Below, in pieces: positions 1 through 6,876 of a stretch of DNA of 64,000 nt. This stretch comes from PALSA-1336 sp038203095. GTDB taxonomy: Bacteria > Patescibacteriota > Doudnabacteria > UBA920. Numbering within the stretch: the first letter of the stretch is position 1; the number at the start of each line of letters is the position of its first letter. The notes below the pieces were generated by a model. The model saw only the letters and a program-made list of their open reading frames with translations. It ran no database searches and was not told the origin of the DNA. The stretch covers positions 1 through 64,000 of the forward strand of contig JBBREH010000001.1 of the NCBI GenBank assembly GCA_038203095.1, written 5' to 3'. The position numbers were made by a program, and so were the translations under genes.

Positions 1-175
1 ATTCATTAAAATTCCCATCTTTGGCATAAATTTCCAAAAAACTTTTTACCTTAATTAAGCTATTAAGCTAAAAATTTTGTTTGAAAATTTCTGCTCAAAG
101 CTAGAAATTTTACTAAACAAAGCAGTTTCGTAATTCAAGGTTAGTGAGGATTTTTATTTGCGACGTAGAGCGAGC

Positions 176-199
176 GAAACAGTCCTTAAGGACTGTTTC
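176..199. repeat. Perfect 24-bp palindrome
   Basis: The sequence reads GAAACAGTCCTT followed at once by its exact reverse complement, so a 12-bp stem has no loop. It lies in the gene-free stretch and has no T-run, so it is probably a repeat rather than a terminator. Confidence 0.8.
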
Positions 200-343
200 C
201 GAGCCGAGGAGCTAATACAGGTTCAATACCTCGCAGCTCTGCTGCGAAATGCAGTATGCTCCCATGCAGTTGCAGTTAATACCTCGTCAGCTTGCTGCGA
301 GGAACCTTTATTTTAATCAAAAAAAGAAAGAGATCCTTCGGGT

Positions 344-496
344 TATATGGAATTATGCCAACGTTATCGGTGACGGATTGACCAAATAAAGTAACGGTAG
401 TAGGGGAAGATCTTATCTTCCCTCCAGTTTCGGGCGGATGAGATCCGCCCCTACACCTAGAGCCATATATTCTATACGACCCTAAATTCCATGTGA
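344..496. repeat. Palindromic element with ATATGGAATT termini
   Basis: The left end reads ATATGGAATTATGCCAA and the right end AAATTCCATGT, so the outer arms pair. Inside are two nested hairpins (GGGGAAGAT..ATCTTCCCT and GGGCGGAT..ATCCGCCC). The outer arms match those of the element at 38865-39016, so the two look like members of one family with different interiors. Confidence 0.6.
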
Positions 497-587
497 TCAG
501 ATCCTCAACCTCTCGGATGTCAGCCAGAGACGGATATTCCTCTGGTACGACACTCAGGGCTCAGGATGATGCCAAATTATAAAGTTT

Positions 588-749
588 AGGACTTACGCCT
601 TTCATCTAAATATTTAAAATATTGATGAAACCCACAAGGGGTTTGGTCGATTACTTCGTTATTTTGTTGTGGTTTTTGTCGACGTAGATAAACTATGCCT
701 CCAAAAATCCTCACAAAATGCCTCGTACTCGACCAAAGGCGTAAGTCCT
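588..749. repeat. Hairpin element with AGGACTTACGCCTT arms
   Basis: AGGACTTACGCCTT (588-601) is repeated as its exact reverse complement at 736-749. Inside, TTTGGTCGATTAC pairs with GTACTCGACCAAA (one mismatch), and further inward ATTTTGTTGTGGTTTTTG pairs loosely with CAAAAATCCTCACAAAAT. The result is a nested ~160-bp hairpin without a coding frame, with the look of a MITE-like repeat. Confidence 0.65.
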
Positions 750-863
750 GAAGTTATTACTTTGGAAGAGTTTTATCCACGCCATCTGCGTTAATCTGCG
801 CATACAGATCCCTCGGATGTACTCGGGATGAAAATTATAAAATAATTGGCTATTAAATAATTT

Positions 864-2372
864 TCATTTCTTTCTAAAAAATTGCGGCAACTTGGCGTCG
901 CGTAGTTCGCGGATTCTTTGCATAATGCCTTTGTCGTGTTCTTTTAAGTAGCCGCGGATTTTGTTGCGGGCGCCGGAGGTTTTGGCCGCGGTTAGCCATT
1001 CGCGGGAAATGACCGCCTCTTTTTTTGATTTAATAATTTCCACCGTGTCTTCGCTTTCCAGTTCATCGTAAATACTCCGCATTTTACCGTTAATTTTAGC
1101 GCCCATCATATGAAAGCCAAGATCGGTATGAACAGCAAAGGCAAAATCTATAACCGTGGCACCGGCCGGTAAATCTTTAATATCGCCTTTAGGAGTAAAA
1201 ACAAAAATCCGACTGCGAAAAAAATCTAATTTCAAATGTTCTAAAAATTCTTCAGGATTTTGAGTTTCTTCCTGCCAGCTTTGTAGTTCTCTAATCCATT
1301 TGGCTTGTATTCTGCCTGCTGTTTCGGGCTTGCCTTCTTCTGCATAAAACCAATGAGCGGCGACGCCGCGCTCGGCTTCTTCATGCATTAAATCAGTACG
1401 AATTTGAATTTCAAAAGTTTTTCCTTCGTGTTCAAAAACCGTGGTATGGATGCTCTGATAGCCATTAGGTTTGGGGGTAGCAATAAAGTCTTTAATCCGG
1501 CCGGGTACGGGTTGGAAGTGCTTGTGAATTACGCCTAACGCCGCGTAGCAATCGGAAGTCGACTTGGCAATAATCCTTAAAGCGACAATGTCGTGAATTT
1601 TGGTAATATCGCCGTTGTATTTTTGGAGTTTTTTATAAAATGAATAAAGGCGTTTTATCCGTCCGCTAATTTCCAGGTATTTAATGCCTTCTGTGCGTAA
1701 TGTGTGCGCCAGGCCTTTTTCCATTAATTTTACGCTTTCATCCCGGCTGGCAAGTTCGGTTTCCATTATACGCTTGGTGTCCTCATACTCCTTGGGATAA
1801 ACAATTTTAAAAGCTAAATCTTCCAGCTCGTCTTTCCAGTTTCCAATGCCCAAGCGAGCGGCTATAGGCGCGTAAATTTCCAAAGTCTCGGTGGCAACCT
1901 TAATTTGTTTTTCCGGCGGAATGAATTTTAAGGTGGACATGTTGTGAATCCGGTCCGCCAGTTTGATTAAAATTACCCGAATGTCCTGGCTGGTCGCAAT
2001 AAACAATTTGCGCAAATTTTCCACATAAAATTTGTCCTTGCTGTTTTTCATGCGCACTTGGCCGAGTTGGGTAATACCGTCAATTAAGCGCGCTATTTCT
2101 TCGCCGAATTCATTCTTTATTTTTTCTAAAGAAACGCTGGTGTCTTCGGGAACATCGTGCAGCAAAGTGGCCACCAGGGTAGAAGTGTCAGGAAAAATTT
2201 TGCCCAAAATTATTGCGGCTTCACAGGGGTGGGTAAAATAGTCGTCGCCGCTTTTGCGTTTTTGGCCTTCGTGGGCTTTTTGGGAAAATTCATAAGCGCG
2301 TTTAAGCAGCTCCTGCTCCGAAGGCTTGAATTTATGGGGAATGGCTGTTAAAAAATCAGCGAACTGTTTCAT
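864..2372 (-). CDS. rel: Short bifunctional-type RelA/SpoT (p)ppGpp synthetase/hydrolase
   Basis: A Rel-family protein (502 aa) expected to make and probably degrade the stringent-response alarmone (p)ppGpp in the cytoplasm. The N-terminal HD hydrolase domain shows YFTHP and LLHDVPEDT. The synthetase domain shows GRIKRLYSFYKKL, GRIKDFIATPKPNGYQSIHTT and EIQIRT..MH..AE.GVAAHW. A TGS domain follows (RIFVFTPKGDIKDLPAGAT). The chain ends soon after TGS, so the C-terminal helical/zinc-finger and ACT domains of ~700-740-residue Rel proteins are missing. The HD motif is intact (the usual HDVVEDT reads HDVPEDT). A TATAAT lies 6 nt before the ATG with no room for a Shine-Dalgarno site, so the transcript may be leaderless. 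Confidence 0.95.
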   Translation of the reverse strand: MKQFADFLTAIPHKFKPSEQELLKRAYEFSQKAHEGQKRKSGDDYFTHPCEAAIILGKIFPDTSTLVATLLHDVPEDTSVSLEKIKNEFGEEIARLIDGITQLGQVRMKNSKDKFYVENLRKLFIATSQDIRVILIKLADRIHNMSTLKFIPPEKQIKVATETLEIYAPIAARLGIGNWKDELEDLAFKIVYPKEYEDTKRIMETELASRDESVKLMEKGLAHTLRTEGIKYLEISGRIKRLYSFYKKLQKYNGDITKIHDIVALRIIAKSTSDCYAALGVIHKHFQPVPGRIKDFIATPKPNGYQSIHTTVFEHEGKTFEIQIRTDLMHEEAERGVAAHWFYAEEGKPETAGRIQAKWIRELQSWQEETQNPEEFLEHLKLDFFRSRIFVFTPKGDIKDLPAGATVIDFAFAVHTDLGFHMMGAKINGKMRSIYDELESEDTVEIIKSKKEAVISREWLTAAKTSGARNKIRGYLKEHDKGIMQRIRELRDAKLPQFFRKK

Positions 2373-2378
2373 AAGGAT

Positions 2379-2384
2379 ATTATA
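2379..2384 (-). promoter_or_regulatory. TATAAT -10 box of rel
   Basis: On the minus strand TATAAT is followed by six bases and then the rel ATG. Transcription normally starts 6-7 nt after the -10 hexamer, so the message would begin at or next to the start codon. No convincing -35 box was found. Confidence 0.55.
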
Positions 2385-2510
2385 TCACGATGGGCATTTT
2401 GATGTATAATTGGATTGACAAGATTGACATGATTTAAAAGAATGGCAAGAATTTACTGCAGTCTAATTATGACAATCTTTTAATTCATTTAATTCTTGTT
2501 CAATCTTTTT

Positions 2511-3437
2511 ATGCCTGAACTGCCAGAAGTTCAAACTATAGTTAGCGAGCTTAATAGGAAATTAAAAAACCGAACTATAAAGTCGGTTGATGTTTTCGCG
2601 CCCAAAATGGTTGGGGTGGGTTCGGCGACGCTCTCTCCTAAAAGAACAGCCTCCGCCCAAACAGTAGAAAAATTTAAAATGCTGATAACTGGCAAAAGGT
2701 TTTTATCAGTACGCCGTCGCGCCAAGCTTTTAATTTTTAAGTTGTCGGGAGAGCTTTTTATGCTTGTTCATCTTAAAATGACCGGACAATTTATTTTTGA
2801 AGATAAAGTTTTGCGGGGCAAAACTTTAGGGAAATATCGGCTTTTGAATAAACTTAATGCGCCGTTAGTTCAGCTACCTTGCAAGCATACGCATGTGATT
2901 TTTAATTTTGTCGATCAGACAAAATTATATTTTAACGATGTCCGCAAGTTCGGTTATTTAAAGTTGGTGCGCGTTGATGAAATATCCTCTGTTCGTGAAC
3001 TAAACGAATACGGTCCTGAGCCGTTGGGTAAATATTTTACCGCCGGACACTTTTTGACGGCCGTCAAAAAGTGTCCGGACAGAAAAATCAAACAAATAAT
3101 TATGGATAATAAAATTGTGGTGGGGATAGGCAATATTTACAGCGACGAAATTTTATTTCATGCCGGGGTCCGGCCGACGCGCTTGGTTAAATTACTGTCC
3201 GATGTTGAAATTAGCAGTATTTATAAATGGATAAAGCCGGTATTAATAAAAGGCATAAAAGCCAAAGGTTCCAGCGTTGGCGACTTTGTCCGTACCGACG
3301 GCACCTGGGGCCAAATGGGCAAATTTCACTTTGTCTACGGACGTAGGGGGCAGAAATGCAAAAAATGTGGTACGACCATCGAATCAGTTAAGCTGGGCGG
3401 TCACACAGCTAGTTATTGCCCAAGATGTCAAGTGTAG
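2511..3437 (+). CDS. mutM: Formamidopyrimidine-DNA glycosylase (Fpg/MutM)
   Basis: Base-excision-repair glycosylase/AP lyase that removes oxidised purines such as 8-oxoguanine. I chose the internal ATG because it gives MPELPEVQ, in which Pro2 (catalytic amine) and Glu3 must follow the initiator Met; an upstream in-frame Met would bury them. Other motifs are VHLKMTGQF, the VGIGNIYSDE helix-two-turn-helix and a C-terminal zinc finger with two CxxC pairs (CKKC and CPRC). At 308 aa it is somewhat longer than the usual ~270, partly from extra residues near 40-50 and 100-115. The coding region contains a perfect 36-bp palindrome (3043-3078), and its stop codon lies inside a dispersed repeat (3432-3487). 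Confidence 0.95.
   Translation: MPELPEVQTIVSELNRKLKNRTIKSVDVFAPKMVGVGSATLSPKRTASAQTVEKFKMLITGKRFLSVRRRAKLLIFKLSGELFMLVHLKMTGQFIFEDKVLRGKTLGKYRLLNKLNAPLVQLPCKHTHVIFNFVDQTKLYFNDVRKFGYLKLVRVDEISSVRELNEYGPEPLGKYFTAGHFLTAVKKCPDRKIKQIIMDNKIVVGIGNIYSDEILFHAGVRPTRLVKLLSDVEISSIYKWIKPVLIKGIKAKGSSVGDFVRTDGTWGQMGKFHFVYGRRGQKCKKCGTTIESVKLGGHTASYCPRCQV
3043..3078. repeat. Perfect 36-bp palindrome inside mutM
   Basis: CCGGACACTTTTTGACGG is followed immediately by its exact reverse complement. It encodes AGHFLTAVKKCPD, a segment whose length looks normal for Fpg, so the palindrome arose without lengthening the protein. Confidence 0.9.
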
Positions 3438-3487
3438 AGTGCCCATTTATAGGCTATCTGAGACGCCGATGAATCGGCACGCTACAC
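3432..3487. repeat. 56-bp palindromic repeat, copy 1 (supplies the mutM stop)
   Basis: Left arm GTGTAGAGTGCC (3432-3443) and right arm GGCACGCTACAC (3476-3487) pair with one mismatch; the middle reads CATTTATAGG..CGCCGATGAATC. A second copy with the same arms and a similar middle lies in frame inside the GT2 gene at 22789-22844. Here the left arm provides the last Val codon and the TAG stop of mutM. Confidence 0.85.
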
Positions 3488-3520
3488 ATATGCTACAATA
3501 AACAAAGAAAGGATAGTCCA

Positions 3521-3772
3521 ATGAAAAAACCAGCAATAATGATTACGACATTTGTGGTTATTTTGGTTTGTTGGTATTTTTTTGCACCAATACAGTGGAC
3601 TTTTGGATTGCGTGCGCCCAAGAATTATCAGGAATGTTTGGATGTAGGAGGAAAATTGTTTTTATTCGGAAAAGGCGAATTTCAAATAGCTGAACTTCAA
3701 CCCAGGGCCTGCTATTATAAAGATCAACAATTTGATCCTTTTTATCCATTTAATACGCAGCTTACTAAATAA
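3521..3772 (+). CDS. Small membrane-anchored protein of unknown function
   Basis: 83 residues. An N-terminal KKPAIMITTFVVILVCWYFF segment forms one membrane helix or signal anchor, leaving a ~60-residue outer domain with two cysteines (QECLDV and RACYYK) that could form a disulphide. An AAGAAAGGA Shine-Dalgarno stretch precedes the ATG, and TACAAT further upstream may be a -10 box. I do not recognise the family. Confidence 0.6.
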   Translation: MKKPAIMITTFVVILVCWYFFAPIQWTFGLRAPKNYQECLDVGGKLFLFGKGEFQIAELQPRACYYKDQQFDPFYPFNTQLTK

Positions 3773-3789
3773 AAATTAAATTTAATTTT

Positions 3790-4008
3790 ATGGAAACTGC
3801 TCAAAACCCATCAGGGCAAAAACAACCAATGTCGCAGGATCAAATGCTCCTGGAAATTTACGAAAACACGCGGAAGACTAAGAATTATATGAAGTGGCAG
3901 TTGTATATTACTGTTGTGCTGATAGTTTTACCGCTTCTGGCCGCGGTGTTCATTATTCCTATGGCCTTTAGCAGTTTAAGCAGTACGTATGGAAGTTTGT
4001 TACAGTAA
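3790..4008 (+). CDS. Single-helix membrane protein of unknown function
   Basis: 72 residues: a polar Gln-rich N-terminus, a short amphipathic part (LLEIYENTRKTKNYMKW), then one strong transmembrane helix (LYITVVLIVLPLLAAVFII). This layout recurs in small Patescibacteria membrane proteins, but I cannot assign a function. It starts 17 nt after the preceding small gene, so the two may be co-transcribed. Confidence 0.6.
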   Translation: METAQNPSGQKQPMSQDQMLLEIYENTRKTKNYMKWQLYITVVLIVLPLLAAVFIIPMAFSSLSSTYGSLLQ

Positions 4009-4017
4009 AAAATCAAA

Positions 4018-4138
4018 TCTGCGAATGGAACGAATCAACGAATAACTGCGAATCTGCGAATCTGCGAATCTGCGAATCTGCGAATTCGTCGATTCGTAGA
4101 ATATTCGCAGATTCGTCTAATTCGTAAATTCGATAAAT
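4018..4138. repeat. Tandem TCTGCGAA word repeat with inverted half
   Basis: CTGCGAAT occurs about five times in a row on the left, followed by inverted forms (GATTCGTAGA, ATTCGCAGATTCG), so the tract can fold on itself. It fills the gap between two small genes and ends two bases before the next ATG. Similar word repeats fill other intergenic gaps in this window. Confidence 0.75.
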
Positions 4139-4140
4139 TT

Positions 4141-4485
4141 ATGCAAGATGACCGTTGGCAACAATTAGTTGAGACCGCGCAAAAACATTTTAAGAATGTG
4201 TCTTTGGGTTTGGAAGATTTAATTATGGAAACAAAGGACGGACCGGTAAAAACCGGCACGCAGGATGTGTTAATTTTTGAAAATCCAGCAGGCCGTTTTA
4301 AACTGGTAAGAGAAAATAAACCGGTGGTGCTGGAAAAGAAAGAGCTGTATTCTCACCGCGCGGGACAAAGCGCCCAAACAAATTATAAATTTTCCGAAAC
4401 CGAATTTTCCCACAAGTTAAGGGTTTACAAGGAAGTGGATTTTGAAGAGTGGGATGAAATAACCCTGGACAAGCTAGGAATTTGA
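4141..4485 (+). CDS. Conserved-looking hypothetical protein
   Basis: 114 residues, soluble, highly charged, predicted alpha/beta from alternating patterns. No catalytic motif or membrane segment is visible. It lies between a word-repeat leader and the nucleotidyltransferase gene on the same strand. I do not recognise the family. Confidence 0.6.
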   Translation: MQDDRWQQLVETAQKHFKNVSLGLEDLIMETKDGPVKTGTQDVLIFENPAGRFKLVRENKPVVLEKKELYSHRAGQSAQTNYKFSETEFSHKLRVYKEVDFEEWDEITLDKLGI

Positions 4486-4585
4486 AATTAATTGAAACTA
4501 AATAGAAATTAGTGGAAATTATGGAAAACAAGCAAGCGTATATTATTATACAAAACTTAGAAGTTTATAAGTTATCACGATTTTT

Positions 4586-5536
4586 ATGCTTAAAAATCGT
4601 ATAATTTCTACGCTTAATTTTTTTGACCTACAGGACTATCCTCTGACGCTTTTGGAATTGCACAAGTTTTTAATTTCGGACTGGGAGGGAATAAAACAGC
4701 AAACAGATAACCAAGGCGAAGTTATTGATAGCACTTTATTGGCACGGGAGGCGGTGTTAATTGATAGTATTTTGACCTGTGTGGATTCAGAATGCCGGGG
4801 CGAAGTCCAAAACACTTTGGGTTTTTATCACTTGCCCGGCAGAAGCAGTATCGTACAAGTCAGGCTAAATAATTATTTTTTTGGAATTCAGCGCGAAAAA
4901 TTAATTAAAAAGTATATTCGGAGTTTAAGATTCGTACCTTTTGTCAGAGGGGTGGCTTTGGCCGGCAGCCAAGCCATGGGCCAGCAAAAAGAAAATTCCG
5001 ACATTGATTTGCTGGTAATTTTGGCCCCAGGTTTTATGTGGCTGGGCAGGACTTTGGTGACTTTATATTTTCAAATTTTAGGCAAGCGGCGCCACGGCCA
5101 AAATATAAAAAACCGTTTTTGTTTAAACCATTATTTGGCCGGTCCAAAAATGATTGGTAATTTTAGGAATTTATACACCGCGGCTGAATATCTAAAATTA
5201 AGGTCTCTGGTTTATTCCGGTGACATCGGTAGTTTTCAGCAAAACAACCTTGGCTGGATAAAAGTATTTTTCCCCAATACCAATATTAAATTGATTCCGA
5301 ATAAGTCTTTGTTAGTGCAAAGATTTTTGGAAAAACTTTTTATTAACTCATTCGGCGATTGGCTCGAGCGTCAATTAAAAAACTGGCAGTTGCCTAAGAT
5401 CCGCCAGGAAAAGTTTATTGTAGTCGAAAATGATGAGCTGTCATTCCATCCGCACAGCAAACAGCAAATGCTGTTATCAGATTTTGCAAAATTCCAAAAG
5501 CAACAGGAGCGGGTAACGATAAAGCTGGTAAGTTAA
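4586..5536 (+). CDS. Nucleotidyltransferase-fold (MNT-like) protein
   Basis: 316 residues. The core is a DNA-polymerase-beta-like minimal nucleotidyltransferase domain: GSQAMG followed ten residues later by DIDLLVI, supplying the Gly-Ser motif and the two metal-binding Asp. An N-terminal ~80-residue part (STLNFFDLQDYPLTLLELHKFL) looks like a winged-helix module, and a ~150-residue helical tail follows. The substrate cannot be told from sequence; relatives transfer NMP to small molecules, proteins or RNA. The 3' end overlaps the convergent methyltransferase gene by 60 bp, so the two messages have complementary tails. Confidence 0.75.
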   Translation: MLKNRIISTLNFFDLQDYPLTLLELHKFLISDWEGIKQQTDNQGEVIDSTLLAREAVLIDSILTCVDSECRGEVQNTLGFYHLPGRSSIVQVRLNNYFFGIQREKLIKKYIRSLRFVPFVRGVALAGSQAMGQQKENSDIDLLVILAPGFMWLGRTLVTLYFQILGKRRHGQNIKNRFCLNHYLAGPKMIGNFRNLYTAAEYLKLRSLVYSGDIGSFQQNNLGWIKVFFPNTNIKLIPNKSLLVQRFLEKLFINSFGDWLERQLKNWQLPKIRQEKFIVVENDELSFHPHSKQQMLLSDFAKFQKQQERVTIKLVS

Positions 5537-6214
5537 ATCAAAATCAGTACTGTCAACTTGGGAGCGGATTTTATCGGTGGCAGTAAGTTTTAGGCCAGCT
5601 ACTAAGGCACTGTCGGAATATTCTGCTAAATCGTAATAATAAGAATCAATTTTTATATTTTTACCAAATTCTCTTTGGATTTGCTTGCCGCTTGCCGGCG
5701 AGTTTTTTATTATTAGTTTAGGTTTATGTCCCAACAATACATCGTACAAGCTTCGTTTCCATTGCGCGACCGGATAGGTGTGCGAAGGGTTTGGAATCGT
5801 AAAAATTAATTTTCCCGATGTTTTAAGAACCTTCGCAACTTGAGCAAACATTGATTCTAGATTAGCGGTATCAGGCCCAACCATGTTTAAAATTATGCAG
5901 TCAAAGGTATCGGCCGGATAGGGGAGAGGGTGGATAAAATCAGCATTTTTAAAATTGATCTCGGGATAATGGCTTTGCGCAAATTTGATTAAAAAAGCCG
6001 ACGAATCACAGCCTCGCACATCAGTGAAGCTTTTTCGGAGTTCTGCGGCCAGCCAACCTGAGCCGCAGCCCGCGTCCAAAATGGTTGATTGATAATTTGT
6101 GGATAGGCGCTTTTTAATTGTCTTTAAAAGGATTTCTTTTTGAATTTGACCGTTCTTGGAATTTAAAAAATCCAGGTATTTTAAGGCAGTTCGTGACTCT
6201 TTATAGTTTGGCAT
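5477..6214 (-). CDS. Class I SAM-dependent methyltransferase
   Basis: 245 residues with the Rossmann SAM-binding motif ILDAGCGSGWLA, an acidic residue after strand 2 (GCDSS) and the FDCIILNMV motif after strand 4. The substrate is unknown; the fold resembles UbiE/Methyltransf_11 proteins. Two in-frame ATGs are possible. TATAAT directly abuts the first (6223), so transcription would start inside or past it; I therefore chose the second ATG (6214), nine bases after the -10 box. It converges on the nucleotidyltransferase gene and overlaps its end. Confidence 0.8.
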   Translation of the reverse strand: MPNYKESRTALKYLDFLNSKNGQIQKEILLKTIKKRLSTNYQSTILDAGCGSGWLAAELRKSFTDVRGCDSSAFLIKFAQSHYPEINFKNADFIHPLPYPADTFDCIILNMVGPDTANLESMFAQVAKVLKTSGKLIFTIPNPSHTYPVAQWKRSLYDVLLGHKPKLIIKNSPASGKQIQREFGKNIKIDSYYYDLAEYSDSALVAGLKLTATDKIRSQVDSTDFDLTYQLYRYPLLLLLEFCKI

Positions 6215-6456
6215 AACGCTCATATTATACCACAGGAAAGTTGATGTTTTATTGTATTATCAGTCTATTGACAAGAGTGATAAAAGCATTATAAAATTAT
6301 CTTAGAATAAAAATAATTAATAATCAACTGATTGCAAATATAATTATCCACTAATCACAAATGGAAACAAATACTGCAAATTCAGTGATTTGAACCCCAT
6401 TTGCTTTATCTGTGATTTGTGAATAATTTGTGTAATCAGTGATTTGTGGAGAACTT

Positions 6457-6753
6457 ATGAAAGTCAGACCTTTAGGCGACAGAGTGCTGGTCAAGGAAGT
6501 CTCGGGTGAGCAAACCACCAAAAGCGGGATAGTCCTGCCGGACACAGCCGAAAAAAAGAAAAGTGGCGTTTATGAAGTAATCGCTATTGGCGACGGTGAT
6601 GCCGCCAAACAATTTAAAGTTGGCCAGAAAGTCGTGGCCGGTAAATACAGCGGCGAAGAAGTTGAGATGCCGGAAGACAAAGACATCGAATATAAAATTT
6701 TATTCGTCGGCAAGGAAAAGAGTGAAAGTGACGTAGTGGCAATAATTGAGTAA
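6457..6753 (+). CDS. groS: Co-chaperonin GroES (Hsp10)
   Basis: Forms the heptameric lid of the GroEL folding chamber. MKVRPLGDRVLVKEV is the classic N-terminus, the mobile-loop region reads SGEQTTKSGIVLPDTA, and 98 aa is the usual length, so the ATG at 6457 is chosen over an upstream in-frame Met. TTGTGGAGAACTT before it holds a GGAGA Shine-Dalgarno site. groEL follows on the same strand after 123 nt. No CIRCE-type operator was seen upstream; the leader instead carries repeated AATCAGTGATTTGTG words. Confidence 0.97.
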   Translation: MKVRPLGDRVLVKEVSGEQTTKSGIVLPDTAEKKKSGVYEVIAIGDGDAAKQFKVGQKVVAGKYSGEEVEMPEDKDIEYKILFVGKEKSESDVVAIIE

Positions 6754-6876
6754 AATTTTCAATTTTTAATTTCTAATTTTCAATGAATTTGAAATTTTGG
6801 AATTTATTAATTAAAACATTATAAATTGTTTAAAAATTGTAAATTGTAAATTAAAAATTAATTCTTTTTGAAATTT
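6754..6876. repeat. AT-rich inverted-repeat leader between groES and groEL
   Basis: The left half is rich in AATTTTCAATTTTTAATTT and the right half in its complement (AAATTGTAAATTAAAAATT), so the gap can fold into a long AT hairpin. The same words form the inverted repeats around the four-helix-bundle gene at 25329-25775. No gene lies in this copy. Confidence 0.65.

Larger units (their letters stand above)
1..863. other. Gene-free stretch packed with palindromic repeats
   Basis: I see no credible gene here. The stretch contains a perfect 24-bp palindrome (176-199), two similar tracts reading AATACCTCG plus a CAGC/GCTG hairpin (about 220-303), an imperfect inverted repeat (344-496) enclosing smaller hairpins such as GGGCGGAT..ATCCGCCC, and a larger hairpin element (588-749). 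Near 790-830 are the words ATCTGCGTTAATCTGCGCAT and a CCTCGGATG..CTCGGGATG tract, which recur near 9245-9290 and, for the second, inside the gene at 20805. It looks like a landing zone for short repeats. Confidence 0.7.

Noticed and set aside
6224..6456. Possible HrcA/CIRCE control of groES-groEL
   Set aside because: No TTAGCACTC-N9-GAGTGCTAA was found upstream; only repeated AATCAGTGATTTGTG words.
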